A stretch of 64,000 nucleotides of DNA from Mycolicibacterium neworleansense (GCF_001245615.1 NZ_CWKH01000001.1:1984001-2048000), one strand, 5' to 3'. Positions 25,030 to 33,746 are shown, counted from the first letter of the stretch. Translations and numbers: made by a program. The notes: generated by a model from the sequence alone, not told the origin.

Positions 25030-26286
25030 CTAGGCGATGTGCGCGGGCACGCGCTTGATGCCATGCACGAAGCTGCTGTACAGCAGTTCGGGCTCGCCGA
25101 ATTCGACGGTGTGCAACCGAGTCAGCAACTCGCGGAACAGGTGTCGCAACTCGGTCTTGGCCAGCTGGTTACCCAGGCAGAAGTGCGGACCGCCGCCACC
25201 GAACCCGACTTGCGGGTTGGGTGAACGGCTCAGATCGAACCGTTGCGGGTCGGCGAACACCGATTCGTCCCGGTTACCCGAGCAGTAGAACAGGCCCACC
25301 TTGTCGCCCGCCCGGATCTGCTGACCGGCCAGTTCGACGTCTTCGGTGGCGTGCCGGGCGAACTGGATCACCGGGGTCGCCCATCGAACGAATTCCTCGG
25401 TGGCAAGGCCGATCCGGCTGTCGAAATCCTCCAGCAGCCAGTCTTTTTGGTCCGGGTTGGCGGCCAGGGCCATCATCGCGTGGGTGGTGGTCTGCTTGGT
25501 GGTGTCGTTGCCCGCCGAGGCGAGCAGGATCAGGAACGCCCCGATCTCCTCGTCGGTCAGTCGGTGCCCGTCGACCTCGGCGTTGACGATGCTGGTCATC
25601 AGATCGTCACCGGGATTGGCGCGCCGGAACTTGGCCAGCTCCACTCCGGTGTTCGAGATGAGCATGATCTCGTTGATGGTGGCCATGGCGCGTTCTTCGA
25701 GCGACGAGTACTCGTCATCGCTCATGCTGAACAGCTTCTCAGCAGCCTTGGCCAGCGCCGGCTGATCTGCGGTGGGTACTCCGAGCATGTCGGAGATGGT
25801 GCGCATCGGCAGTTGCGCCGAGCACGCCTCGACGAAGTCGACTTCCCCGGCACCGATCAGGTCGTCGACGATGGCGACGGCGTTGCGGTGAATCTGCTCT
25901 TCGATCTTGCGCACGTTGCGCGGGGTGAATGCCGAGCTGATCAGGCGACGGTAGGTGGTGTGCTCGGGCGGGTCCATCATCAGAAAGAAGGTGGCGAATT
26001 TCTGCACGTCGGCTGGCATCGGATCCAGCGCCACGCCCTGGGTCGAGGTGAACAACTCCGGATGCTGGCTGACGAACTGGATGTCGGCCCGGCGGGTCAC
26101 CGCCCAGAAGCCGGGCTCTTCGACGTCGAACAGCGTCGACAGCGGCTGGTGCCAGCTCAGGCCCGCGCCGGCGCGCAGCTGGGCGAACGTTTCGTCACGT
26201 TCGGCGAAGGGCCGGCTCCAGAAGTCGTGCGACGTGATGTCGAATGGGCTGTATTCGCGTGCCTGCGGTGAGCTGGCAACTGTCAC
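25030..26286 (-). CDS. Cytochrome P450, second of the island
   Basis: This is a 418-residue P450 with all standard motifs: I-helix LASAGNDTTKQTT with the AGxDT oxygen-binding residues, ExxR in EEFVRWATPV, and heme loop FGGGGPHFCLG with the Cys at residue 370. The N-terminal third resembles mycobacterial sterol- or terpene-type P450s, for example PPEHTTYRRLISSAFTPR. The start is GTG at 26286 behind AGGAGGG; the frame extends 15 codons upstream without similarity. Ferredoxin follows in the same operon. Divergent from a TetR gene, with motif copy C in the 88-nt gap. Confidence 0.93.
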   Translation of the reverse strand: MTVASSPQAREYSPFDITSHDFWSRPFAERDETFAQLRAGAGLSWHQPLSTLFDVEEPGFWAVTRRADIQFVSQHPELFTSTQGVALDPMPADVQKFATFFLMMDPPEHTTYRRLISSAFTPRNVRKIEEQIHRNAVAIVDDLIGAGEVDFVEACSAQLPMRTISDMLGVPTADQPALAKAAEKLFSMSDDEYSSLEERAMATINEIMLISNTGVELAKFRRANPGDDLMTSIVNAEVDGHRLTDEEIGAFLILLASAGNDTTKQTTTHAMMALAANPDQKDWLLEDFDSRIGLATEEFVRWATPVIQFARHATEDVELAGQQIRAGDKVGLFYCSGNRDESVFADPQRFDLSRSPNPQVGFGGGGPHFCLGNQLAKTELRHLFRELLTRLHTVEFGEPELLYSSFVHGIKRVPAHIA

Positions 26287-26339
26287 GGGGATTCCCTCCT
26301 GAACGGGCGTCCGACGACGGTGTCGCGCCACGAATTAGC

Positions 26340-26366
26340 GTGACAGTTGAGCGATAGTTTGTAAAG
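26340..26366 (+). promoter_or_regulatory. Bipartite regulatory motif, copy C
   Basis: GTGACA (26340-26345), 14 nt and TGTAAAG (26360-26366), ending 8 nt before the ATG of the TetR gene. The short distance suggests a leaderless transcript. It lies between the TetR gene and the divergent P450-ferredoxin pair, so autoregulation by this TetR protein is plausible. Confidence 0.65.
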
Positions 26367-26374
26367 CTGTGGGC

Positions 26375-26911
26375 ATGGCGGAGAACTCGTCCATCGATGA
26401 CGACGGCAGCACCCGCGGGCGAATCCTGGCCGCCACCGCCGAGGTCCTGGGGGCCAACGGCATGACCAAGCTCAGCCTGTCCGAGGTCGCCTTGCAGGCC
26501 GGAGTGTCCCGGCCCACGCTCTATCGCTGGTTCGCCTCCAAACAGGAGCTTTTGGACGCATTCGTGGTGTGGGAGCGCAAGTACTACGAGCAGGCAGTGG
26601 CCCAGGCGTCGGCCGATCTGCCCGACAATGAACACCTCGACGCCGCACTGCGCACCGTCGTCGAATATCAGCAGTCCTACCCGGGCCTGCGGATGGTCGA
26701 CATCGAACCCGAACACGTCATCAAGCGCCTCACCCAGGTAATCCCGCTGATGCGCGAACGCCTGCAGCGCCTGACCACCGGGCCGGACGCCGACATCGCG
26801 GCGGCCACAGCGGTGCGGGTGGCGGTCTGCCACTACCTGGTACGCAGTGACGACGCCGACGACTTCCTCGCCCAGCTCCGCCACGCCGCCGGGGTGAAGC
26901 ACCCGCAGTGA
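26375..26911 (+). CDS. TetR family transcriptional regulator, paralogue 1
   Basis: This is a 178-residue TetR-type regulator. The helix-turn-helix is at about residues 32-55, with LSEVALQAGVSRPTLYRWF. The ligand domain contains EYQQSYPGLRMVDIEPEHVI. It is strongly similar throughout to the second TetR gene at 31568, including the helix-turn-helix and the SYxGxRxVDIEPE segment, so the two arose by duplication. ATG 26375 is preferred over GTG 26369 from the distance to motif C. The motif in its own promoter, and at four other places, makes it a candidate regulator of the island. Confidence 0.9.
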   Translation: MAENSSIDDDGSTRGRILAATAEVLGANGMTKLSLSEVALQAGVSRPTLYRWFASKQELLDAFVVWERKYYEQAVAQASADLPDNEHLDAALRTVVEYQQSYPGLRMVDIEPEHVIKRLTQVIPLMRERLQRLTTGPDADIAAATAVRVAVCHYLVRSDDADDFLAQLRHAAGVKHPQ

Positions 26912-26934
26912 CCAGGGATTTACCCGTCCGACGC

Positions 26935-26940
26935 TACCCT
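26935..26940 (+). promoter_or_regulatory. Probable -10 element of the GH3 gene
   Basis: TACCCT fits the mycobacterial TANNNT -10 pattern and ends 7 nt before the GTG start at 26948, which would give a leaderless mRNA. No clear -35 element. Confidence 0.4.
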
Positions 26941-26947
26941 GGGCTCG

Positions 26948-29161
26948 GTGACCGACTCTGCTGATCCCATCGCCGGGCTCGACCTGACCGAACAGGCTGC
27001 GTTGGGCAGCGGTGCCAGTTTCTGGACCACCAAGGCGATCGGCCCGGTGCCGGCGCTGATGTTGACCGACGGACCGCACGGCGTGCGCAGGCAATCCGGC
27101 AGCGCCACAGATCATCTGGGCATCTCGGGCAGCGAACCGGCGACCTGCTTTCCGCCGGCGGTCGGGCTCAGCCAGACCTGGGATCCCGATCTGGTGGAGC
27201 GCATCGGTCGGGCCCTGGGCGACGAGAGCCGCGCCCTGGGCGTACACGTCCTGCTCGGTCCGGGCGTCAACATCAAGCGCGACCCGCGGTGTGGGCGCAA
27301 CTTCGAGTATTTCTCGGAGGATCCGCTGCTCTCGGGAACGCTGGGCGCCGCGTGGGTTCGTGGGGTGCAGAGCCGCGGTGTGGGTGCGTCGCTCAAACAT
27401 TTCGCGGCCAACAACGCCGAGCACGACCGGATGCGCGCCAGCTCCGACGTCGATGACCGCACGTTGCGGGAGATCTATCTGCGCACATTCGAAATCGTGG
27501 TGCGCCAGGCGCGGCCCTGGACCGTGATGTGTTCGTACAACCGGATCAACGGGGTGTACGCGTCCGAGAATGCCTGGTTGCTGACGACGGTGCTCCGCGA
27601 CGAGTGGGGTTTCGACGGCCTGGTGGTCAGCGACTGGGGTGCGGTGGCAGACCGGGTGACCGCCGTGGCCGCGGGCTTGGACCTGGAGATGCCGACGACC
27701 GGGGGCCTCTCCAATGCCGAGGTGGTAAGCGCGGTGCGGGCCGGGTCCCTGGGCGCCGATGTCGTCGCCCGCGCGGCGGGCCGGGTGGCCCGCCTGGCCG
27801 ACAAAGTCACCGAAATGACCTGCACGGCAACAGTATTTGATGTCGATGCGCACCACGAGCTGGCGCGGGAAGCGGCGCAGCGCGCCATCGTGCTGGTGCA
27901 GAACGACGGCGATCTGCTGCCGCTGGCGCCGGCCCCACTGGCGGTCATCGGCGGGGTCGCCCAAGAGCCGAGATACCAGGGCGGTGGCAGTTCCCATGTG
28001 AACCCTACCCGCCTCGACGTTCCGCTGGAGGAGATCCGCAGGCTCGCAGGCGATCACCCCGTGACCTATTGCCCGGGCACCGACATCGCCGCCGCCGTCG
28101 GCGCCGCTGAATCCGCCGACGCCGCAGTCGTGTTCCTCGGCCTCACCGCCGAAGAAGAGTCCGAGGGCTACGACCGCGGGCACATCGATCTTCCCGCCGA
28201 CCAGCTCGAGCTACTCCGCGCCGTGGTGCAGGCCCAGCCCCGCACCGTGGCCGTGCTGTCCCATGGCGGCGTGGTGCGCCTCGACGCGGTCGCCGATGCG
28301 GCCCCGGCCGTCGTGGACGGCGCCCTGCTCGGGCAAGCCGGGGGCGGCGCACTGGCCGATGTGCTGTTCGGCGTCGTGAACCCGTCGGGTCGGCTGGCCG
28401 AGACGGTGCCGTTGCGGCTGCAGGATTCCCCCGCCTATCTCAACTTTCCGTCCGAGTCCGGCCATACCGTTTACGGCGAGCGGATTTTCGTCGGCTATCG
28501 CTGGTATGACGCCCGGGACATCCCGGTGGCGTTCCCGTTCGGCCACGGGCTGTCCTACACCCGGTTCGACTACTCCGGCCTTGAGGTCGACCCCACCGAG
28601 GAGGGGCTGTCGGTGCGGCTCACGGTGGCCAACACCGGGACCCGGCCGGGTCGTGAGGTGGTGCAGGTATACGCCGGGCTACCCGGTTCCGCGGTCGCCA
28701 GGCCTGTCCGATGGCTGGCCGGTTTCGCCACGGTGACCGTCGATCCCGGTGAGCAGCGCACCATCGAGATCCCGGTCAGCCGAACCGATCTCGCGTTCTG
28801 GAGTACCGATGCCGGCCGCTGGGTCCTCGAGACCGGCCGGTATTCGGTGTCGGTCGGAGCGTCGAGCCGCGATCTGCGCGTGACGGCGACGGTAGCGGTG
28901 GCCGGCGATGAGCCGAGGAGCCCATTCACCCGGGATTCCACGCTGGGCGAACTCCTGGCCGACCCGGTGGCCGCGAAGACGATTCTGGCGGTGCTGGACA
29001 GCGCATCGCCTTTCGGCGCAGCCGATTCCGCACTCGGCAGCAATCTACTGCGGATGCTGGAGTCCGTGCCGATCGGGCGGATGGCCGCATTCTCGGCAGG
29101 CCAGGTGACCCGCGAGCAACTCGATGAACTGCTCGCGGGCATCAACGCTCAGCGATCCTGA
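26948..29161 (+). CDS. Glycoside hydrolase family 3 beta-glucosidase-like enzyme
   Basis: This is a 737-residue GH3 enzyme. The catalytic nucleophile is Asp229 in GLVVSDWGA. Family signatures GPGVNIKRDPRCGRNFEYFS (103-122) and KHFAANNAEHDR surround the substrate site. The second alpha/beta domain runs through about residue 520, and a fibronectin type III-like domain follows (GREVVQVYAGLP). The last 80 residues form an extra helical region. There is no signal peptide, so it is cytosolic and might release a glucose conjugate of the island's substrate, or act in general sugar metabolism. It resembles BglS of M. tuberculosis. It overlaps the convergent CoA-transferase gene by 20 nt. Confidence 0.92.
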   Translation: MTDSADPIAGLDLTEQAALGSGASFWTTKAIGPVPALMLTDGPHGVRRQSGSATDHLGISGSEPATCFPPAVGLSQTWDPDLVERIGRALGDESRALGVHVLLGPGVNIKRDPRCGRNFEYFSEDPLLSGTLGAAWVRGVQSRGVGASLKHFAANNAEHDRMRASSDVDDRTLREIYLRTFEIVVRQARPWTVMCSYNRINGVYASENAWLLTTVLRDEWGFDGLVVSDWGAVADRVTAVAAGLDLEMPTTGGLSNAEVVSAVRAGSLGADVVARAAGRVARLADKVTEMTCTATVFDVDAHHELAREAAQRAIVLVQNDGDLLPLAPAPLAVIGGVAQEPRYQGGGSSHVNPTRLDVPLEEIRRLAGDHPVTYCPGTDIAAAVGAAESADAAVVFLGLTAEEESEGYDRGHIDLPADQLELLRAVVQAQPRTVAVLSHGGVVRLDAVADAAPAVVDGALLGQAGGGALADVLFGVVNPSGRLAETVPLRLQDSPAYLNFPSESGHTVYGERIFVGYRWYDARDIPVAFPFGHGLSYTRFDYSGLEVDPTEEGLSVRLTVANTGTRPGREVVQVYAGLPGSAVARPVRWLAGFATVTVDPGEQRTIEIPVSRTDLAFWSTDAGRWVLETGRYSVSVGASSRDLRVTATVAVAGDEPRSPFTRDSTLGELLADPVAAKTILAVLDSASPFGAADSALGSNLLRMLESVPIGRMAAFSAGQVTREQLDELLAGINAQRS

Positions 29162-30329
29162 TCCCCCGCAACTCCGCCAGGATCTCGTCGGTGTGCGCCC
29201 CGAGCGCAGGGGCGACCATGCGCGGTTTCCATGGGGTGGCCGAGAAATCGGCCGGACTGGCCACCATCGGTACCGTCGACATCCCATCGGGAACTTCGAC
29301 GATGCCACCTGCGGCATGGAACTGCTCATCGGCGATGACATCGTCCAAACTGTTGATCGGCGACCAGAAGAAGTCGGGTTCGCCGTCGAACAGCGCAGCC
29401 CAGTGATCCATCGGATGGGCCGCGAAGATGGCGTCCAGGTCGCTGATCAGCTCGCGGGCGTTGGCGTATCGGTCCCGCGCGGTGACGAAACGCGGTTCAG
29501 TCAGCCAGTTTTCGCGGTCCACCACCCGGCACAGCGCGGGCCAGTGCCGGTCCCCTTGCAGCCCGACGATCCAGAACCGTTGCCCGTCACCGGCGGTGTA
29601 GTTGTTCATGCACGGGTTGGCCATCGCCTCACGCCGGCCGATCGCGATCTGCTCACCGCTCATCAGCAACGTGTTGAGATCGAAGCTGATCGTGTAGGCG
29701 CCCTGGCGGTAGAGCGAGGTGGTCACCAACTGTCCTTTCCCCGTACGATTTCTGGCCAGGAGCGCGGCACACACCGCGGCCGCCAGCGTCATCCCCGCGG
29801 AGTGGTCCCCCATCCCGCCGCGCTGGAAGGGTGGGGTGTCCCCGGGCCGAGTGAGCAGATCGGCCAGGCCGGCACGCGCCCAGAATGCGGCGACGTCGTA
29901 GGCCGCGCGGTCCGCCTCGGGTCCGGTGAGTCCGTATCCGGTGATCAACCCGTACACCAGCCGCGGATTGCGTGCCGCGACGGCGTCGAAGTCCAACTCC
30001 AGCCGGCGCAACGCGGCTGGACGCACGTTGGTCAGGAAAACGTCTGCGCTGGAGAGTAATTCGCTCGCGCTGCCGCGCCCCTCTGGGGTGCCCAGATCGA
30101 GCACGATGCTGCGTTTGGACCGGTTGTCCATCTCGAAGGGCGGATTGGCCGCCACGCCCAGGTCCGGATCCAGTCCGAGCATCCGTCCGAACGTTCTCGC
30201 CGGGTCGCCCGACGGCGGCTCGATCTTGATGACGTCGGCGCCCCAGTCGGCCAAAAGCGCCCCGGCCGCCGGTGCGGCAACCCAGACACCCAACTCGATG
30301 ACCCGAAACCCCTCCAACGGACCCGCCAC
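29142..30329 (-). CDS. CaiB/BaiF family CoA-transferase (family III)
   Basis: This is a 395-residue family III CoA-transferase. The start MAGPLEGFRVIELGVWVAAPAAG and the following LADWGADVIKIEPPSGDPAR are diagnostic, and the catalytic Asp is in the usual NRSKRSIVLDL-x-TPEG region and MGDHSAGMTLAAA segment. It transfers CoA between an acyl-CoA donor and a carboxylate, here plausibly activating an acid formed by the aldehyde dehydrogenase for beta-oxidation. It starts at GTG 30329, 21 nt after the motif-E half-site CTTTACA read on its own strand. Confidence 0.9.
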   Translation of the reverse strand: MAGPLEGFRVIELGVWVAAPAAGALLADWGADVIKIEPPSGDPARTFGRMLGLDPDLGVAANPPFEMDNRSKRSIVLDLGTPEGRGSASELLSSADVFLTNVRPAALRRLELDFDAVAARNPRLVYGLITGYGLTGPEADRAAYDVAAFWARAGLADLLTRPGDTPPFQRGGMGDHSAGMTLAAAVCAALLARNRTGKGQLVTTSLYRQGAYTISFDLNTLLMSGEQIAIGRREAMANPCMNNYTAGDGQRFWIVGLQGDRHWPALCRVVDRENWLTEPRFVTARDRYANARELISDLDAIFAAHPMDHWAALFDGEPDFFWSPINSLDDVIADEQFHAAGGIVEVPDGMSTVPMVASPADFSATPWKPRMVAPALGAHTDEILAELRGIRIAER

Positions 30330-30350
30330 CGCCGCCCCTTTCTGAATGCA

Positions 30351-30378
30351 CTTTACAACCTGGCATAAATTTGTAAAC
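30351..30378. promoter_or_regulatory. Bipartite regulatory motif, copy E (symmetrical form)
   Basis: CTTTACA (30351-30357), 14 nt and TGTAAAC (30372-30378). The two blocks are inverted copies except at one outer base. This copy lies between the divergent CoA-transferase and APH-like kinase genes and serves both directions with TGTAAA(G/C) at the downstream side. Its symmetry suggests that GTGACA in the other copies is a degenerate half-site. Confidence 0.65.
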
Positions 30379-30385
30379 TTGCCGA

Positions 30386-31525
30386 ATGCTCACACCGGCG
30401 CGCCGCATCGTCCCTGTCGCCGGTCTCGCCGCCCACATCGGCCACGGGGTGCAACGTATCGCAACCGACGCGGCGATCGGGCGCATGCGCGCAATGCCCC
30501 GCCGGATCGCCGATCTCGATGCGGTCTACCTGTCCAGACTGACCGGTCGCACGGTCGAGTCGGTGTCGGTCATCGGCGGCGATGCCGGCACATCGTCACG
30601 CGCCAGGCTGGCACTGACCGGCGCCGGGCTGCCCGAATCGGTCTTCGTCAAGATGCCCGCCGAGACCGCGGCCACCCGGATGATGGGTGAGCTGGGCCGG
30701 CTGGGACACACCGAGGTTCGCTTCTACCAACAGCTGGCCGAGCGCCTGTCCGGCATTCCGCGGGCCTACGGCGCCGCCTTCGACGCCCTCACCGGCCGGT
30801 ACGTGCTCATGCTGGAAGACCTCGCATCGAGCCCCTGCGAGTTCCCCGACACCCTGCACCCGCTGGACAAGGACCGCGCCGCCATGACGGTTCGACTGCT
30901 GGCCCGGGTACACGCGGCGTTCTGGGGCCGGCTGCCGGCGCGCAGCGGCAGCGGGCCGCTGGGCTGGCTGTACTCGGCGTCGGGCGACCACACCTCGCTG
31001 ATGACCGGCTCACTGCTCAAGCTGTCGACCAAACGCCTGGCCGAGACCACCGACATCCCGGTGGCCGAAGGCCGGTTCATCGACGAGAACTACCGGGCGG
31101 CGGCCCAACTGCTGGACCGCCCGCCGCACACCGTGATGCACGGTGACGCACATCCGGGCAACCTGTTCTTCCGCAACGGCGAGGCCGGCCTGCTCGACTG
31201 GCAGGCCGTTCGGCGCGGCCATCCCGGCCGCGAACTGGCGTACACGCTGGTCACCTGCATGACCACGGCCGACCGGCAGGCAGCCGAACGCGACCTGCTC
31301 GACGAGTACCGACACGCGCTGGCCGCGGCGGGCGGCCCGTCCCTCGATCACGACGAGCTGTGGGAGCGATATCGCCTCGGCGCGATCTACGCGTACGCCG
31401 CACCGGTCATCACCGCCGGCCTCGGCGGAATGCAGGACGAAGGCATCGCCGCCGAAGGCGCCAGGCGGGGTGTGGCAGCCTTGGCGGACCTGGAGACTGT
31501 GGCAATACTCAAGAAGTTGCTGTGA
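30386..31525 (+). CDS. APH/choline kinase-like phosphotransferase
   Basis: This is a 379-residue protein with the aminoglycoside phosphotransferase fold. The catalytic loop is MHGDAHPGNLFF (about residues 251-262) followed by the metal-binding LLDWQAV. The N-lobe contains VFVKMPAET with the ATP-binding Lys. These kinases phosphorylate hydroxyl groups of small molecules; in mycobacterial catabolic clusters the substrate is usually unknown and antibiotic resistance is not implied. ATG 30386 lies 7 nt after TGTAAAC of motif E, so the transcript is probably leaderless. The stop is followed by the second TetR gene. Confidence 0.83.
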   Translation: MLTPARRIVPVAGLAAHIGHGVQRIATDAAIGRMRAMPRRIADLDAVYLSRLTGRTVESVSVIGGDAGTSSRARLALTGAGLPESVFVKMPAETAATRMMGELGRLGHTEVRFYQQLAERLSGIPRAYGAAFDALTGRYVLMLEDLASSPCEFPDTLHPLDKDRAAMTVRLLARVHAAFWGRLPARSGSGPLGWLYSASGDHTSLMTGSLLKLSTKRLAETTDIPVAEGRFIDENYRAAAQLLDRPPHTVMHGDAHPGNLFFRNGEAGLLDWQAVRRGHPGRELAYTLVTCMTTADRQAAERDLLDEYRHALAAAGGPSLDHDELWERYRLGAIYAYAAPVITAGLGGMQDEGIAAEGARRGVAALADLETVAILKKLL

Positions 31526-31550
31526 TGGTCCTACCATTTGGTGAACCACA
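31525..31550. promoter_or_regulatory. Short palindromes upstream of the second TetR gene
   Basis: ATGGT (31525-31529) and ACCAT (31533-31537) form an inverted repeat. TGGT and ACCA around position 31543 form a second one. Together they are a possible operator for the downstream TetR gene, different from the bipartite motif of the other promoters. Confidence 0.4.
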
Positions 31551-31567
31551 TCAACCGAGGCCTGGAC

Positions 31568-32125
31568 GTGAATGAACCTGTAGCCGCACAGCGGGACGCA
31601 TCAGCAGAAGACACCTCGACGCGCCACCGGATCCTGGTCGCGACGGCCGAGGTGCTGGCCCGAAGTGGCCAGACCAAGCTGAGCCTGTCCGAGGTGGCCC
31701 TGCAAGCCGGCGTCTCGCGACCCACGCTCTACCGCTGGTTCGCTGACAAGCAGGAGCTTCTCGACGCGTTCGGTACGTATGAACGCGAGATGTTCGACCA
31801 CGGCATCAGCCGCGCCACCGTCGGCCTGCGCGGCACCGAGAAGCTCGACGCCGCACTGCGTTTCATCGTGCAGTACCAGCAGTCGTATTCCGGCGTCCGG
31901 CTGGTCGACATCGAGCCCGAAGTCGTGATCGCACAACTGGCCAACGTGATCCCGCTGATGCGCGCCCGGCTGCTCAAACTGCTGTCCGGCGCCAACGCCC
32001 CGGTCAAGGCCGCCACTGCGATCCGGGTCGCGGTATCTCACTACATCGTGCGAAGCGACGACGGCGATCAGTTCCTGGCGCAACTACGCCACGCCGTCGG
32101 TATCAAGCAGCCCGACGCGAGCTGA
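31568..32125 (+). CDS. TetR family transcriptional regulator, paralogue 2
   Basis: This is a 185-residue TetR-type regulator, closely related along its length to the product of 26375-26911. The helix-turn-helix LSEVALQAGVSRPTLYRWF is identical in both. The ligand domain shares QYQQSYSGVRLVDIEPE and ends QLRHAVGIKQP. I chose GTG 31568 with GAGG 7 nt upstream, which aligns with the paralogue's start; GTG 31541 and TTG 31538 are longer alternatives. No bipartite motif precedes it, so the two paralogues are controlled differently, even though identical recognition helices predict similar DNA targets. Confidence 0.88.
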   Translation: MNEPVAAQRDASAEDTSTRHRILVATAEVLARSGQTKLSLSEVALQAGVSRPTLYRWFADKQELLDAFGTYEREMFDHGISRATVGLRGTEKLDAALRFIVQYQQSYSGVRLVDIEPEVVIAQLANVIPLMRARLLKLLSGANAPVKAATAIRVAVSHYIVRSDDGDQFLAQLRHAVGIKQPDAS

Positions 32126-32173
32126 TCCACCTCTGCACTAACCCCTGCCGCACCTCCGCTCTGCCGCCCCGCG

Positions 32174-32195
32174 AGTCTCTACGATCGCAGAGACT
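32174..32195. terminator. Hairpin after the second TetR gene
   Basis: AGTCTCT (32174-32180) and AGAGACT (32189-32195) pair perfectly over an 8-nt loop, 48 nt after the TetR stop and ahead of motif D. No clear T-tract follows. Confidence 0.45.
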
Positions 32196-32225
32196 TGTCG
32201 ATCGGTCAATCCTTTTTCCAAAGGG

Positions 32226-32252
32226 GTGACACGACACGCAATTTTTGTAAAG
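32226..32252 (+). promoter_or_regulatory. Bipartite regulatory motif, copy D
   Basis: GTGACA (32226-32231), 14 nt and TGTAAAG (32246-32252), ending 9 nt before the ATG of the aldehyde dehydrogenase gene. As with copies B, C and E, the distance suggests a leaderless transcript. Confidence 0.65.
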
Positions 32253-32261
32253 CTGTCTCCC

Positions 32262-33746
32262 ATGACTCAGGTGCAGAGCGACACGGGCGTGCTCGCCGGT
32301 GACGAGCGGATGCTCATCGACGGCGAGCTCCAATACACCGGCAGTGGTGCGAAATTCGACGTCATCCATCCCGCCACCGAGCAGGTGGCCGGCCAGGCGA
32401 CCGACGGCACGGTGGCCGACATCGAGCGCGCCGTGGGCGCCGCGCGCCGCGCTTTCGACGAGACGGACTGGAGCCGCGACGTCGACTTCCGATACCACTG
32501 CCTGATGCAGCTGCACGACGCGCTGGAGGCCGAGAAGGAGCGGTTGCGCCGGGTGCTGGTCACCGAGGTCGGCTGTCCGGTCACGGTCACGGGCTCGCAG
32601 ATCGAGGACCCGATCGGCGAGGTCAAGCACTGGGCCGAGCACGGCAAGAACTTCGAGTACGTCGTCGACAACGGCGTGCACCAAACACAGCTGGGTCCGG
32701 CGCGCCGCAAGATCGCCTACGAACCGGTCGGTGTGGTCGGCGCAATCACCCCGTGGAACGTCCCGTTCTACCTGAACATCGCCGAGACGGTGCCGGCGTT
32801 GATGGCAGGCAACACCGTGGTGCTCAAGCCCGCGCAGCTCACGCCGTGGTCGGGCACCGAGCTGGGCCGCATCGTCGCCGAGCACACCGACATCCCGGCC
32901 GGCGTGTTCAACGTCGTCGTGGCAGGCGCCAACGAGGTCGGTGCCGCGCTGTCGGCCGACCCGCGGGTCGACATGATCACCTTCACCGGTTCGACGGCCA
33001 CCGGCCGCGCCATCCTGGCCGCCGGTGCCTCAACGGTCAAGAAGACGATGCTCGAGCTGGGCGGCAAGTCCGCCCACATCGTGCTCGACGATGCCGATTT
33101 CAACTCGGCACTGCCGATCGCGGCGATGATGGCCTGCGTCATGAGCGGACAGTCGTGCATCCTGCCCAGCCGAATCCTGCTCCCCCGCAGCCGATATGAC
33201 GAGGGCATCGCGCTTCTCAAGGGCGCGATGGAGAATTTCCCGGTCGGGGACCCGTGGACGCCGGGCATCATGCAGGGCCCGCAGATCAGCGCCACGCAAC
33301 GCGAGAAAGTGCTCGGCCTGATCAAATCCGGAATCGATTCCGGGGCCCGGTTGGTCACCGGGGGCGGCGTTCCGGAGAACCTGCCCACCGGCTACTACAC
33401 TCAGCCCACCCTGCTTGCCGACGTCGACCCCGATTCACAGGTCGCGCAAGAGGAGATCTTCGGCCCCGTTCTGACGGTCACGCCCTACGACTCCGACGAC
33501 GAGGCGGTGGCGATCGCCAACAACTCCATTTACGGCCTGTCCGGGGAGGTTTCGTCCGGTGACGTGGACCGGGCCTTCGCCATCGCGCGACGCATCCGGA
33601 CCGGCAACGTCACGATCAACAGCCGCAGCCACTTCGGTATCAACAGCCCGTTCGGCGGCTCCAAGCAGAGCGGCCTGGGCCGGCGCAACGGCGAGGAAGG
33701 CTTCAAGGAGTACTTCGAGTCCAAGACCATCGGCATGCCCGAGTGA
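32262..33746 (+). CDS. NAD(P)-dependent aldehyde dehydrogenase
   Basis: This is a 494-residue ALDH superfamily enzyme. Active-site residues are the Asn of TPWN (166), Glu265 of ELGGKS and the nucleophile Cys299 in SGQSC. The cofactor motif FTGSTATGR (241-249) is present. The length is normal. It oxidises an aldehyde to a carboxylate, which fits the product of the HpcH/HpaI aldolase or of an oxidised terminal alcohol in the island. ATG 32262 is set by the family N-terminus and by motif D just upstream. The stop overlaps the start of the SnoaL-like gene (GTGA). Confidence 0.94.
   Translation: MTQVQSDTGVLAGDERMLIDGELQYTGSGAKFDVIHPATEQVAGQATDGTVADIERAVGAARRAFDETDWSRDVDFRYHCLMQLHDALEAEKERLRRVLVTEVGCPVTVTGSQIEDPIGEVKHWAEHGKNFEYVVDNGVHQTQLGPARRKIAYEPVGVVGAITPWNVPFYLNIAETVPALMAGNTVVLKPAQLTPWSGTELGRIVAEHTDIPAGVFNVVVAGANEVGAALSADPRVDMITFTGSTATGRAILAAGASTVKKTMLELGGKSAHIVLDDADFNSALPIAAMMACVMSGQSCILPSRILLPRSRYDEGIALLKGAMENFPVGDPWTPGIMQGPQISATQREKVLGLIKSGIDSGARLVTGGGVPENLPTGYYTQPTLLADVDPDSQVAQEEIFGPVLTVTPYDSDDEAVAIANNSIYGLSGEVSSGDVDRAFAIARRIRTGNVTINSRSHFGINSPFGGSKQSGLGRRNGEEGFKEYFESKTIGMPE

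Noticed and set aside
26195..28183. Minus-strand frame of 662 codons opposite TetR and GH3 genes
   Set aside because: No family resemblance, and the opposite strand encodes clear TetR and GH3 proteins.
30386..31525. APH-like kinase as an antibiotic resistance gene
   Set aside because: The sequence belongs to the broad APH/choline kinase-like group found in catabolic clusters, and nothing in it or its neighbours points to aminoglycoside modification.
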